6,448 nucleotides of DNA, taken from Verrucomicrobiales bacterium (GTDB lineage: Bacteria; Verrucomicrobiota; Verrucomicrobiia; Verrucomicrobiales; V1-33). The stretch is from the NCBI GenBank assembly GCA_023253495.1, contig JALRGF010000539.1, positions 1-6,448 on the forward strand, in the 5' to 3' direction. Both the position numbers and the translations under genes were made by a program. Below, piece after piece: positions 1-5,977 of the stretch; position 1 is the first letter of the stretch; each line of letters opens with the position of its first letter. A model generated the notes under the pieces. That model was not told the DNA's origin and ran no database searches. It was given only the letters and a program-made list of their open reading frames with translations.

Positions 1-752
1 CACCCCGCGAAGCTCGCGAACCCCGTGAACCGCGCGAACCGAAAACGCCGCGCCCGGTCATCCAACACGAAGTCACCAGCGGCCGGCTCTACGTCGGCAA
101 CCTCTCGTACGACGTCACCGAAGCCGACCTCACCAACCTCTTCGGCGGCGTGGGACAGGTCAAAAACGTCGAAATCGTCGTCAACCGCGCCACCCAGCGG
201 TCCAAGGGATTCGCCTTTGTCGAAATGCTCTCGATCGACCAGGCCAAGCGCGCCGTCGCCGAACTTCATGACAAGGAATACATGGGCCGCAAAATGCTCG
301 TGACCGGCGCCAAGGAGCCGGAAGCTCCGCGCCCGGGCGATGCCGAGGCCGCCCCGACCGAACCTCGTTCGTTCGAAGCCCGCGAACGACGGGAATTCCG
401 CGAGCCACGTGAAGCCCGTGAACCGCGCGAACCACGCTCCCAGGATGACCGCGCGTCCGAGCGCCCGCCGCGCCGCGAAACGCGCCCGGCCCCCGGTCCG
501 CTCGCCGGTGACATCACCACCGGCATCATCCGCCGCGAACAGCTCGCCGGTGGGGTGGTGCCACCCGCTGGACCCGTCTCCCTGCCGCCGGTGACTCCGG
601 CGACAGCCGCCGCCGCTGTCGCGCCAGCCGCCGAAGCCGCCGCATCCGTCACCGCCGCATCCGAGACCATCGCGGCAACTACAGCTGCCATCACGGCTGT
701 CCCCTCCGAGCCGGCTCCCTCTGAGCCGCCCCCCCCGGCCGCCCAATCCTGA
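1..752 (+). CDS. RRM-domain RNA-binding protein, 5' end cut by window
   Basis: The reading frame is open from the left edge (first full codon at 3) to a TGA at 750-752, so about 249 residues are visible and the true start lies outside. A single RNA recognition motif spans about 84-320. RNP2 reads LYVGNL (87-104) and RNP1 reads KGFAFVEM (204-227), both carrying the aromatic residues that stack on RNA bases. The RRM is preceded by a P-R-E repeat tract and followed by a long Arg/Glu/Pro-rich stretch (about 360-500) that returns to the same repeat, then an Ala/Pro/Thr tail ending PPPPAAQS. Bacterial RRM proteins are usually short, about 80-150 residues, and bind single-stranded RNA in the cytoplasm; the flanks make this one unusually long. 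The charged flanks are probably disordered and may add nonspecific RNA contacts (inference). An intrinsic terminator follows directly. The RRM call is firm; the RNA targets cannot be read from sequence. Confidence 0.93.
   Translation, partial: PREAREPREPREPKTPRPVIQHEVTSGRLYVGNLSYDVTEADLTNLFGGVGQVKNVEIVVNRATQRSKGFAFVEMLSIDQAKRAVAELHDKEYMGRKMLVTGAKEPEAPRPGDAEAAPTEPRSFEARERREFREPREAREPREPRSQDDRASERPPRRETRPAPGPLAGDITTGIIRREQLAGGVVPPAGPVSLPPVTPATAAAAVAPAAEAAASVTAASETIAATTAAITAVPSEPAPSEPPPPAAQS
22..40 (+). repeat. Direct repeat copy 1, coding for P-R-E units
   Basis: A 19-base stretch inside the RRM gene, upstream of the RRM, recurs exactly at 415-433. Both copies are in the same reading frame, 131 codons apart, and code for REPREP-type units. 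Less perfect copies of the unit lie on either side, so this looks like an expanded codon repeat and not a mobile-element end. Confidence 0.8.
415..433 (+). repeat. Direct repeat copy 2, coding for R-E-P units
   Basis: This is the exact second copy of the 19-base repeat at 22-40, here downstream of the RRM. It sits in a longer tract (about 376-440) reading REFREPREAREPREPR. The shared nucleotide sequence, not only the shared protein composition, suggests duplication or gene-conversion-like exchange between the two flanks. Confidence 0.8.
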
Positions 753-779
753 TCGGCCACCCGCTGGCACCCACTGATC

Positions 780-813
780 AAGCCGCCCGGCCCTCGCGCC
801 GGGCGGCTTTTTT
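780..813 (+). terminator. Rho-independent terminator of the RRM gene
   Basis: A perfect 11-bp GC-rich stem pairs 781-791 with 798-808 around a 6-base loop (792-797), and an A-T pair at 780/809 can extend it. The right arm runs into six T residues (808-813). It lies 27 bases after the RRM stop codon. There is no T tract on the other side, so it works only for + strand transcripts. It separates the RRM unit from the propeller gene. Confidence 0.9.
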
Positions 814-902
814 CTATCATCGGGTTGTGACCCCGAGGCGGGAAAATGCGGCGACCCGTCGTGCGCCCTCCCCGAGTCCTCCTCCCTCCCCGGACATTCC
901 TG

Positions 903-930
903 TTGGGCGGTGGGCGGATCTGCGTATCAT
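903..930 (+). promoter_or_regulatory. Candidate sigma-70-type promoter for the propeller gene
   Basis: TTGGGC at 903-908 (three of six matches to the -35 consensus) is followed after 16 bases by TATCAT at 925-930 (five of six matches to -10). Transcription would begin near 937, about 40 bases before the preferred ATG at 977 and past the alternative ATG at 929. Its position just after the terminator and before a run of four + strand genes is sensible. The -35 is weak and no experiment supports the site. Confidence 0.35.
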
Positions 931-976
931 GTCGTTCCTCCTCCCGATCCGCCTCCTTCCCGATCTACCTCATTCC

Positions 977-2263
977 ATGCGCCCGTTCCTCTTTGCCACC
1001 CTCTGCGCCCTGCCCCTGATGGCCGTATCGGCGACCGCGGCCGACTGGCCTCAGTTCCGCGGACCGATTGGAAACGGGCACGCCCCCGGAGCCAACCCAC
1101 CGCTGGAATGGAGCGAGTCGAGAAACGTCGCTTGGAAAACTCCCATCCCGCACCGCGGGTGGTCGACTCCGGTCATCCAGGGCGCTGTGATCTGGGTGAC
1201 CACCGCGACCGAGGACGGCCGCGAATACTTTGCCCTGCGCCTGAACCGTACCACCGGCGCCGTCGAACAAACGCTGCGCCTTTTCACCAGCGACAACCCC
1301 GAACCCCTCGGCAATACGGTCAATGGCTATGCCTCACCCAGCCCGCTCCTCGATGGCGACACCGTCTACATCCATTTCGGCAGCTATGGCACGGCCGCCC
1401 TCGATGCCCTCACCGGCGAGGAAAAGTGGCGCCGCACCGACCTGCCCTGCCGCCACTACCGCGGCCCCGGTTCGTCTCTCGCTCATTTCCGCGACACCCT
1501 GATCGTCACCATGGACGGGGTGGACGTGCAATACCTCGTGGCTCTTGACAAACGTACCGGCCGCACCGTCTGGAAAACCGACCGCACCACCGATTTCAAG
1601 GACCTCGACGCCACCGGCCAGCCGCAGATGGACGGCGACCTGCGCAAGGCCTATACCACGCCGCTGATGGTCACCCCGAAGTCAGGTGACCCATGGTTCA
1701 TCTCGATCGGGGCCAAGGCCGCCTACGCCTACGACGCCGCCACCGGCAAGGAACTCTGGAACGCCCTCTACGACGGCTTCTCCAACGCCTCCTCACCCGT
1801 CTACACCCACGGCCTCGCCATCCTCAACACCGGCTACGGCAAAGCCAACCTGCACGCCTACCGCGTGGACGACGCGACCCGCGGACGGCTCGGCGTCGAC
1901 CAACTCGCCTGGGAATGCCTCAAACGCGTCCCCCAGCGGTCGACCCCGGTCGTGGTCGGCGATCACCTTTTTATGTTCGACGACGGCGGCTTCGCCTCCT
2001 GCCTCAAGGTGACTACCGGCGAGGTGACCTGGTCGGAACGCCTCGAAGGAAATTTCTCCGGATCCCCGGTTGTGCTCGGCGATGGCACCCTGATTGCCTG
2101 CACCGAACAGGGGGCCAGCTACGTGCTCGCCCCGGCCCCGGACCGCATGACCGTGCGCCATACCAACACCCTCGACTCCGGCCTGCTCGCCTGTCCGGTC
2201 GCGATCGGCCCCGAACTGTACCTGCGCACCAAAACCCACCTCTACCGGATCGAGGCGCCCTGA
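977..2263 (+). CDS. Secreted PQQ-binding-like beta-propeller repeat protein
   Basis: From the ATG at 977 the product has 428 residues. It opens with a good Sec signal peptide: MRP, a hydrophobic core at about residues 4-17, and a likely AxA cleavage after A21. The mature protein begins ADWPQFRGP and has the layout of PQQ-like (BamB-type, PQQ_2) propellers. Blade hallmarks of the TGxxxW type occur at residues 146-151 (TGEEKW), 194-199 (TGRTVW), 256-261 (TGKELW) and 347-352 (TGEVTW), with a degenerate one at 93. Such proteins are exported propellers, very common in Planctomycetota and Verrucomicrobiota; most have no proven PQQ binding or enzyme activity, and a scaffold or binding role is as likely. 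The frame is also open upstream to a GTG at 827 and an ATG at 929, but that stretch is Pro/Arg-rich, would bury the signal peptide and partly precedes the candidate promoter. No clear Shine-Dalgarno is seen. The kinase gene follows after 39 bases. Confidence 0.88.
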   Translation: MRPFLFATLCALPLMAVSATAADWPQFRGPIGNGHAPGANPPLEWSESRNVAWKTPIPHRGWSTPVIQGAVIWVTTATEDGREYFALRLNRTTGAVEQTLRLFTSDNPEPLGNTVNGYASPSPLLDGDTVYIHFGSYGTAALDALTGEEKWRRTDLPCRHYRGPGSSLAHFRDTLIVTMDGVDVQYLVALDKRTGRTVWKTDRTTDFKDLDATGQPQMDGDLRKAYTTPLMVTPKSGDPWFISIGAKAAYAYDAATGKELWNALYDGFSNASSPVYTHGLAILNTGYGKANLHAYRVDDATRGRLGVDQLAWECLKRVPQRSTPVVVGDHLFMFDDGGFASCLKVTTGEVTWSERLEGNFSGSPVVLGDGTLIACTEQGASYVLAPAPDRMTVRHTNTLDSGLLACPVAIGPELYLRTKTHLYRIEAP

Positions 2264-2302
2264 GCCCGGTCGATCCCGGAAAAAAACCGCCTCCCGCTCC
2301 CG

Positions 2303-3958
2303 ATGTCCGATCCCCAATCACTGCTCGCCCCGCAGCCGGGTCCCGCCACCCGGAAGCTGCTCCGGGCCGAAACCGCCCTGCAACAACGGGTCGAATTCGA
2401 GTCGTTCGTCTACCGCATCCAGAACCACTTCGTCAACCTGCCGTCAACCGAACTTGACTGGGGTATCCGCGAAGCCCTCAGCGCCATGGCGGAATACGTC
2501 GGCGTCGAACAAGCCCACTGCTTCCGCGTCCATCAGCACGGGCAGATCGTCGATCACACCCAGGAATGGACCGCCGACAACCGGACCACCGGGCTGACCG
2601 CTCTGCGGCGGGTCCCGCTGGACGACGTCTTCCCATGGGCCGCCCAGCGGCTGCGGCGCGGCGACGGGCTGGCCATCTATTCGGTCGCCTCGCTGGCCGA
2701 GGCCGCCGCCCTCGAGCGCACCCTGTTCTCCCGCGAGGGGATTCTTTCCGTGCTCTTCGTGCCCATGCTGGTGCGCGGCACCCTCGTCGGGTTTCTCGGA
2801 CTGGCCTCAACCACCCGCGAAATCCACTGGGACAACGACGCCGTCTCCCTGCTCAAGCTCGCCGGCGGCAACATCGCCGACGCCTTCGAACGCCAGCGCG
2901 CCGACACCGCCCGCGCCCAGCTCGTCAGCATCCTTGACGCCACCTCCGACTTCGTCGCCATGGCCGAACGCGGCACCGGCCGCCTCGTCTACCTCAACCA
3001 GGCCGGCCGCCGTATGACCGGCTTCGCCGACGACGAGGAAATCACCCTCTGGCACATCCGCGACATCGTGCCCCCATGGGTCCACGAACTCAAACAACGC
3101 GTCTGCTACCCGACCGCCGAGGCCCGCGGGTCGTGGACCGGCGAATCATCCCTGCTCACCCGCGACGGCCGCGAAATCACCGTCTCCGAATCCATATCCC
3201 TGCTCCCCAGCCGCACCGAGGAGGGAGCCGAATGCTTCGCCCACATCATCCGCGACATCACCGAACAGAAACGCCTCGAAAAAGAAGTCCTCGACATCGC
3301 CGAACGCGAACAAAGCCGCTTCGGCCATGACCTGCACGACGGCCTCGGCCAGCACCTCACCGGCGTCCAGTTCATGGCCCAGGTGCTCCAGCAGAAACTC
3401 GAGGCCCGCGAGGCGCCCGAAGCCGCCGAGGCCTCGGAAATCGCCAGCCTCATCCGCGAAGGGATCACCCAGACCCGCGACCTCGCCCGCGGTCTGTCCC
3501 CCGTCGTCCTCCAGAGCAAAAGCCTGCAGGACGCGCTGCACGACCTCGCCGGCGGCATCACCCGCCGCGGCCAGGCGGCCTGCGAGGCGGACCTCGACGA
3601 CGACATCGCCATCACCGACTCCGAAACGGCCATCCAGCTGTACCGCATCGCCCAGGAAGCGGTCAACAACGCCCTCAAACACGGACAGGCCAGCCACATC
3701 ACCATTTCCCTGCAGCACGACGAGGCCGGGCGCGTCGACCTCAGCGTGCACGACAACGGCCACGGGTTTCCCGCGGATTTTCAGCCCGGCCTCGGCATGG
3801 GGCTGCGCGTCATGAACTACCGCGCCGGCCTGATCGGCGGATCACTGGAAATCCTCCAGCGCGACGGCCGCACCACCGTGACCTGCACCGTCGAGGAGGA
3901 CGGTCTCGACCGCGCACGCCACGGCGCCAACCACCCTCCGGTCATCCGCCGCGCCTAG
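2303..3958 (+). CDS. Soluble GAF-PAS sensor histidine kinase (HisKA_3 / NarL-partner class)
   Basis: The product has 551 residues and no membrane segment, so it should sense signals in the cytoplasm. In order it has a short helical N-terminus, a GAF-like domain (about 50-198), a PAS domain (about 207-318) ending in the usual DITEQKRLEKE linker helix, a HisKA_3 dimerisation and phosphotransfer domain, and a C-terminal HATPase_c. The phosphoacceptor is H345 in HDLHDGLGQ. The ATP site shows the N box EAVNNALKHG (452-461), the G1 box DNGHG (484-488) and the G2 box GLGMGL (496-501), so the kinase looks catalytically complete. HisKA_3 kinases pair with LuxR-type regulators, and one follows 99 bases downstream; I infer it is the partner. 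The signal is unknown: no heme, iron-sulfur or flavin motif stands out in GAF or PAS. The start ATG has no strong Shine-Dalgarno, and no better in-frame start is evident. Confidence 0.93.
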   Translation: MSDPQSLLAPQPGPATRKLLRAETALQQRVEFESFVYRIQNHFVNLPSTELDWGIREALSAMAEYVGVEQAHCFRVHQHGQIVDHTQEWTADNRTTGLTALRRVPLDDVFPWAAQRLRRGDGLAIYSVASLAEAAALERTLFSREGILSVLFVPMLVRGTLVGFLGLASTTREIHWDNDAVSLLKLAGGNIADAFERQRADTARAQLVSILDATSDFVAMAERGTGRLVYLNQAGRRMTGFADDEEITLWHIRDIVPPWVHELKQRVCYPTAEARGSWTGESSLLTRDGREITVSESISLLPSRTEEGAECFAHIIRDITEQKRLEKEVLDIAEREQSRFGHDLHDGLGQHLTGVQFMAQVLQQKLEAREAPEAAEASEIASLIREGITQTRDLARGLSPVVLQSKSLQDALHDLAGGITRRGQAACEADLDDDIAITDSETAIQLYRIAQEAVNNALKHGQASHITISLQHDEAGRVDLSVHDNGHGFPADFQPGLGMGLRVMNYRAGLIGGSLEILQRDGRTTVTCTVEEDGLDRARHGANHPPVIRRA

Positions 3959-4057
3959 GCGTCGCTCGGGCATTCCCCGTCCCGAAAAACCCTTGCACCC
4001 TCCCGGGCCGGCCTTTTCGTTTCATCGGGCACCGCCCGCTTCCATCAGCCAATCCCC

Positions 4058-4714
4058 ATGAGCAAAAAACACCGCATCTTCATCGTCGACGACCACCCGA
4101 TCATGCGCCAGGGACTGGGCCAGCTCATCAACAATGAGCCGGACATGGAACTGGTCGGGGAAGCGTCCGATGCGCGCAGCGGACTCACCGGGGTGATCGA
4201 AAGCAAACCGCACCTCGTCATCATCGACATCTCGCTGCCGGGCAAAAACGGCCTCGAACTCATCAAGGACCTCAAGTCGCGCGCCGAAGGCACTCTCATG
4301 CTCGTCCATTCCATGCACGACGAGTCACTCTACGCCGAACGCGTCCTCCGCGCCGGCGCCCGCGGCTACATCATGAAACACGAGGGCGGGAAAAAGGTCA
4401 TCGACGCCATCCGCCGCGTCCTTCGCGGCGAAACATTCGTCAGCCCGGAAATGTCCGGCAAAATCCTCGAGATCTTCTCCGGCCGCCGCCCGTCGACCAC
4501 CGACCCCGTGGAAGCCCTCAGCGACCGCCAGTTTGAAATCTTCCAGATGATCGGCCAGGGCAAGGGGACCCGCGCCATCGCCGAGGGGCTCAATGTTTCA
4601 GTGAAGACGATCGACGCCCACCGCGCCCACATCAAGGAGAAGCTCGGCCTCAAGAGCGGCAATGAACTCGTCCGCTTCGCCGTCCGCTGGGTGGAAAACC
4701 AGAACCTGAGCTGA
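4058..4714 (+). CDS. NarL/FixJ-family response regulator (receiver + LuxR-type HTH)
   Basis: The product has 218 residues, normal for this family. The receiver (about 5-122) has the acidic pair D11-D12, the phosphoacceptor D57 in VIIDISLPG, the switch residue S85 and the conserved K107. A linker leads to a LuxR-type helix-turn-helix (about 154-212) that reads LSDRQFEIFQMIGQGKGT and then NVSVKTIDAHRAHIKEKLG, where the recognition helix lies. Phosphorylation of D57 would promote dimerisation and DNA binding. All key residues are present, so it should be active. It lies 99 bases after the kinase gene and is probably its target. The leader before the ATG is C-rich with no Shine-Dalgarno. The regulon cannot be read from this window; autoregulation of the operon is possible but no repeated operator is visible. 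Confidence 0.95.
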   Translation: MSKKHRIFIVDDHPIMRQGLGQLINNEPDMELVGEASDARSGLTGVIESKPHLVIIDISLPGKNGLELIKDLKSRAEGTLMLVHSMHDESLYAERVLRAGARGYIMKHEGGKKVIDAIRRVLRGETFVSPEMSGKILEIFSGRRPSTTDPVEALSDRQFEIFQMIGQGKGTRAIAEGLNVSVKTIDAHRAHIKEKLGLKSGNELVRFAVRWVENQNLS

Positions 4715-4716
4715 GG
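4713..4716 (+). promoter_or_regulatory. Ribosome binding site overlapping the regulator stop codon
   Basis: GAGG at 4713-4716 overlaps the TGA stop (4712-4714) of the response regulator and stands 8 bases before the ATG at 4725. Ribosomes ending the regulator would be placed on this site, so coupled translation is likely. The site also supports ATG 4725 as a real start. Confidence 0.55.
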
Positions 4717-4724
4717 CCCCGGTC

Positions 4725-5081
4725 ATGGCGGAACTCGGTGATCGCATCATCAGCGCATGGCGGCGCGCCGCCGCCGACCTCGGGATTTCGTTTACCACCC
4801 CCTGGCATACGCTCACCGCTGACCACCGCCGCGTCAGCTACCTCGGCCTGGTTCACGGCTTCGGCGGCCTCACCGGCACCGTCGTCCGCCCGCTCCAGCT
4901 CGGCGAACTCCGGCTCTACGAGGAACTCGATCGCGACCTGCACGTGGCGAAACTGGGCGAACGCCATGCCGTGTACGACCCGCTCGTCTTTCGCGGCACC
5001 CTGCTCGAATGGGGTTACACCGGACCGCCGTCGCAACGCCCGTCGTGGATACCACCCGCCGACCGCGACCGCGCCGGATAA
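4725..5081 (+). CDS. Small hypothetical protein coupled to the two-component system
   Basis: The product is a 118-residue protein that I do not recognise. It starts 10 bases after the regulator stop, has a Shine-Dalgarno-like GAGG, and ends with TAA at 5079-5081. The N-terminus (about 1-20) looks like an amphipathic helix with several Arg and Ala. The middle (about 38-55) is Gly-rich and mildly hydrophobic, with the segment YLGLVHGFGGLTGTVVRP. A Leu/Glu-rich helix (about 58-75) follows, and then a tail rich in Pro, Arg and Trp. No signal peptide, clear membrane helix or Cys motif is present, so a cytoplasmic location is likely. Its composition is that of a folded protein rather than high-GC frame noise. 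The operon position suggests a role tied to the two-component system or its output, but no function can be given. Confidence 0.7.
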   Translation: MAELGDRIISAWRRAAADLGISFTTPWHTLTADHRRVSYLGLVHGFGGLTGTVVRPLQLGELRLYEELDRDLHVAKLGERHAVYDPLVFRGTLLEWGYTGPPSQRPSWIPPADRDRAG

Positions 5082-5126
5082 CCGTTTCTCCCCCGGACAC
5101 CGCCGCCCCGCAAACCGAGCGTCTGA

Positions 5127-5152
5127 CCGCCGGACCCGCTGCACTCCGGCGG
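5127..5152. other. Hairpin in the convergent intergenic gap
   Basis: A perfect 8-bp inverted repeat pairs 5127-5134 with 5145-5152 around a 10-base loop. It lies between the convergent ends of the small + strand gene (stop at 5081) and the minus strand permease gene (stop at 5164), where a shared terminator would be expected. Neither strand has a T tract after the stem, so it is not a standard intrinsic terminator. It may protect 3' ends or assist Rho-dependent ending, or be chance in GC-rich DNA. Confidence 0.4.
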
Positions 5153-5163
5153 CCGCCCGCCGC

Positions 5164-5940
5164 TCACCTTTCGTCGCGGAACCGGCGCTCCAGCCAGTGC
5201 GCCAGCCACGCCACCGGCACGGTCAGCACCAGATACCCGAGCGCCAGCGGCACATAGCCTTCCAGCCCGGCGTAGCTGCGGGAAATGAAATTCCGCGTGT
5301 TGTAGAAGTACTCGGTGACCCCGATGACATTGAGCAGCGACGAATCCTTGATCAGCGAGACAAAGAGGCCGGCGACCGCGGGCAGCACCCGGCGCAGCGC
5401 CTGCGGAACGATGACAAACCGCCAGACCTGCAGCGGACTGAAACCGACGGCCCGGGCCGATTCCCACTGGGTGCGCGGAATGCTCTCGACCCCGCCCCGC
5501 AGGATCTCGCCAAGATAAGCACCGGAAAACACCGAGAGCAGCAGCACCCCGATCAGAAACTTGTCGTTCAGCCCGGCCTCGCTCAGAGGCCGCGACAGCA
5601 GCGGCGCAAAAATCACGAAATACCCGAAAAGCAGGTGCACCAGCAGCGGGGTGTCGCGCACAAATTCCAGGATCCCGCGGCAGACCCAGCGCACCACCGG
5701 CAGCGGCGAACGCTGCCCGCACAGAAAAAGCACCCCGAACACAATACTGCCGGCCAGCGCCGCCAGTGACACCCCGAGCGTCGTCACCCACCCGCGCCAC
5801 AACGACTCCCGGTACTCCCACGCCTTGCCCCAATGAGTGGTCCGGCCAAGCCTTCCGAAAACCTCCGTGAACAACCACGCCGCCCCGGCCGCCAGCGCAA
5901 CGGCCACCACGGCATTGGCGAGGGTCTGGCGACGGGTCAT
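5164..5940 (-). CDS. Polar amino acid-type ABC transporter permease (HisM/GlnP family)
   Basis: The product has 258 residues. It is an inner-membrane subunit with hydrophobic segments near residues 7-24, 52-74, 98-115, 128-147, 184-206 and 228-249. The cytoplasmic EAA loop that docks on the ATPase is clear: ESARAVGFSPLQVWRF leading to VPQALRRVLP (residues 160-187), with the conserved Gly at 166. The stretch LEFVRDTPLLVHLLFGYF (91-108) is the typical start of the family's transport core. Family members form homo- or heterodimers that import amino acids such as Gln, Glu, His or Arg with a periplasmic binding protein and an ATPase. Neither partner is in the window: downstream on this strand the gene runs into a convergent gene, and upstream is actP. 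The ATG has a good Shine-Dalgarno, GAGGAA. Substrate cannot be assigned. Confidence 0.93.
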   Translation of the reverse strand: MTRRQTLANAVVAVALAAGAAWLFTEVFGRLGRTTHWGKAWEYRESLWRGWVTTLGVSLAALAGSIVFGVLFLCGQRSPLPVVRWVCRGILEFVRDTPLLVHLLFGYFVIFAPLLSRPLSEAGLNDKFLIGVLLLSVFSGAYLGEILRGGVESIPRTQWESARAVGFSPLQVWRFVIVPQALRRVLPAVAGLFVSLIKDSSLLNVIGVTEYFYNTRNFISRSYAGLEGYVPLALGYLVLTVPVAWLAHWLERRFRDER

Positions 5941-5946
5941 CAGAAG

Positions 5947-5952
5947 TTCCTC
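5947..5952 (-). promoter_or_regulatory. Shine-Dalgarno of the ABC permease
   Basis: On the minus strand GAGGAA stands 6 bases before the ATG (5938-5940), inside the 37-base gap after actP. It is the clearest ribosome binding site in the window and fixes the permease start. Confidence 0.7.
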
Positions 5953-5977
5953 GGCATTGGCGCGCCGCGGGCCCCGG

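Noticed and set aside
266..820. Long open frame on the minus strand opposite the RRM gene
   Set aside because: It is Arg/Gly/Ala/Ser-rich low-complexity sequence antisense to a firm RRM gene and runs through the terminator. High GC content produces such frames by chance.
1693..2457. Long + strand frame overlapping the propeller and kinase genes
   Set aside because: The translation is dominated by Arg and Pro and matches nothing, while the other frame gives clear propeller motifs and kinase sequence.
3106..3763. Two overlapping minus strand open frames opposite the kinase
   Set aside because: They lie antisense to the HisKA_3 and HATPase_c coding region. One is Ser/Arg-rich and the other Gly/Val/Ala-rich, as expected for shadows of a high-GC gene.
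3966..4016. Possible terminator between kinase and regulator
   Set aside because: The inverted repeat 3966-3970/3981-3985 has only 5 bp and is followed by A residues. The GGCCGGCC palindrome before TTTT has no loop space. Neither makes a credible intrinsic terminator.
3993..4025. Possible promoter (TTGCAC followed by a T-rich stretch) before the response regulator
   Set aside because: The -35-like hexamer is fair, but no acceptable -10 appears at 16-18 bases; the best T-rich hexamers match poorly or are too far away. An internal promoter remains possible but unsupported.
4738..5769. 343-codon + strand frame running across the small gene and antisense to the permease
   Set aside because: It has a noise-like composition rich in Arg, Pro and Gln, crosses the convergent junction, and conflicts with the well-supported permease on the other strand.
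5015..5878. 287-codon minus strand frame overlapping the permease
   Set aside because: It is Gly/Arg/Ala-rich with no membrane segments. The neighbouring frame (5164-5940) carries the complete permease with its EAA loop and Shine-Dalgarno.
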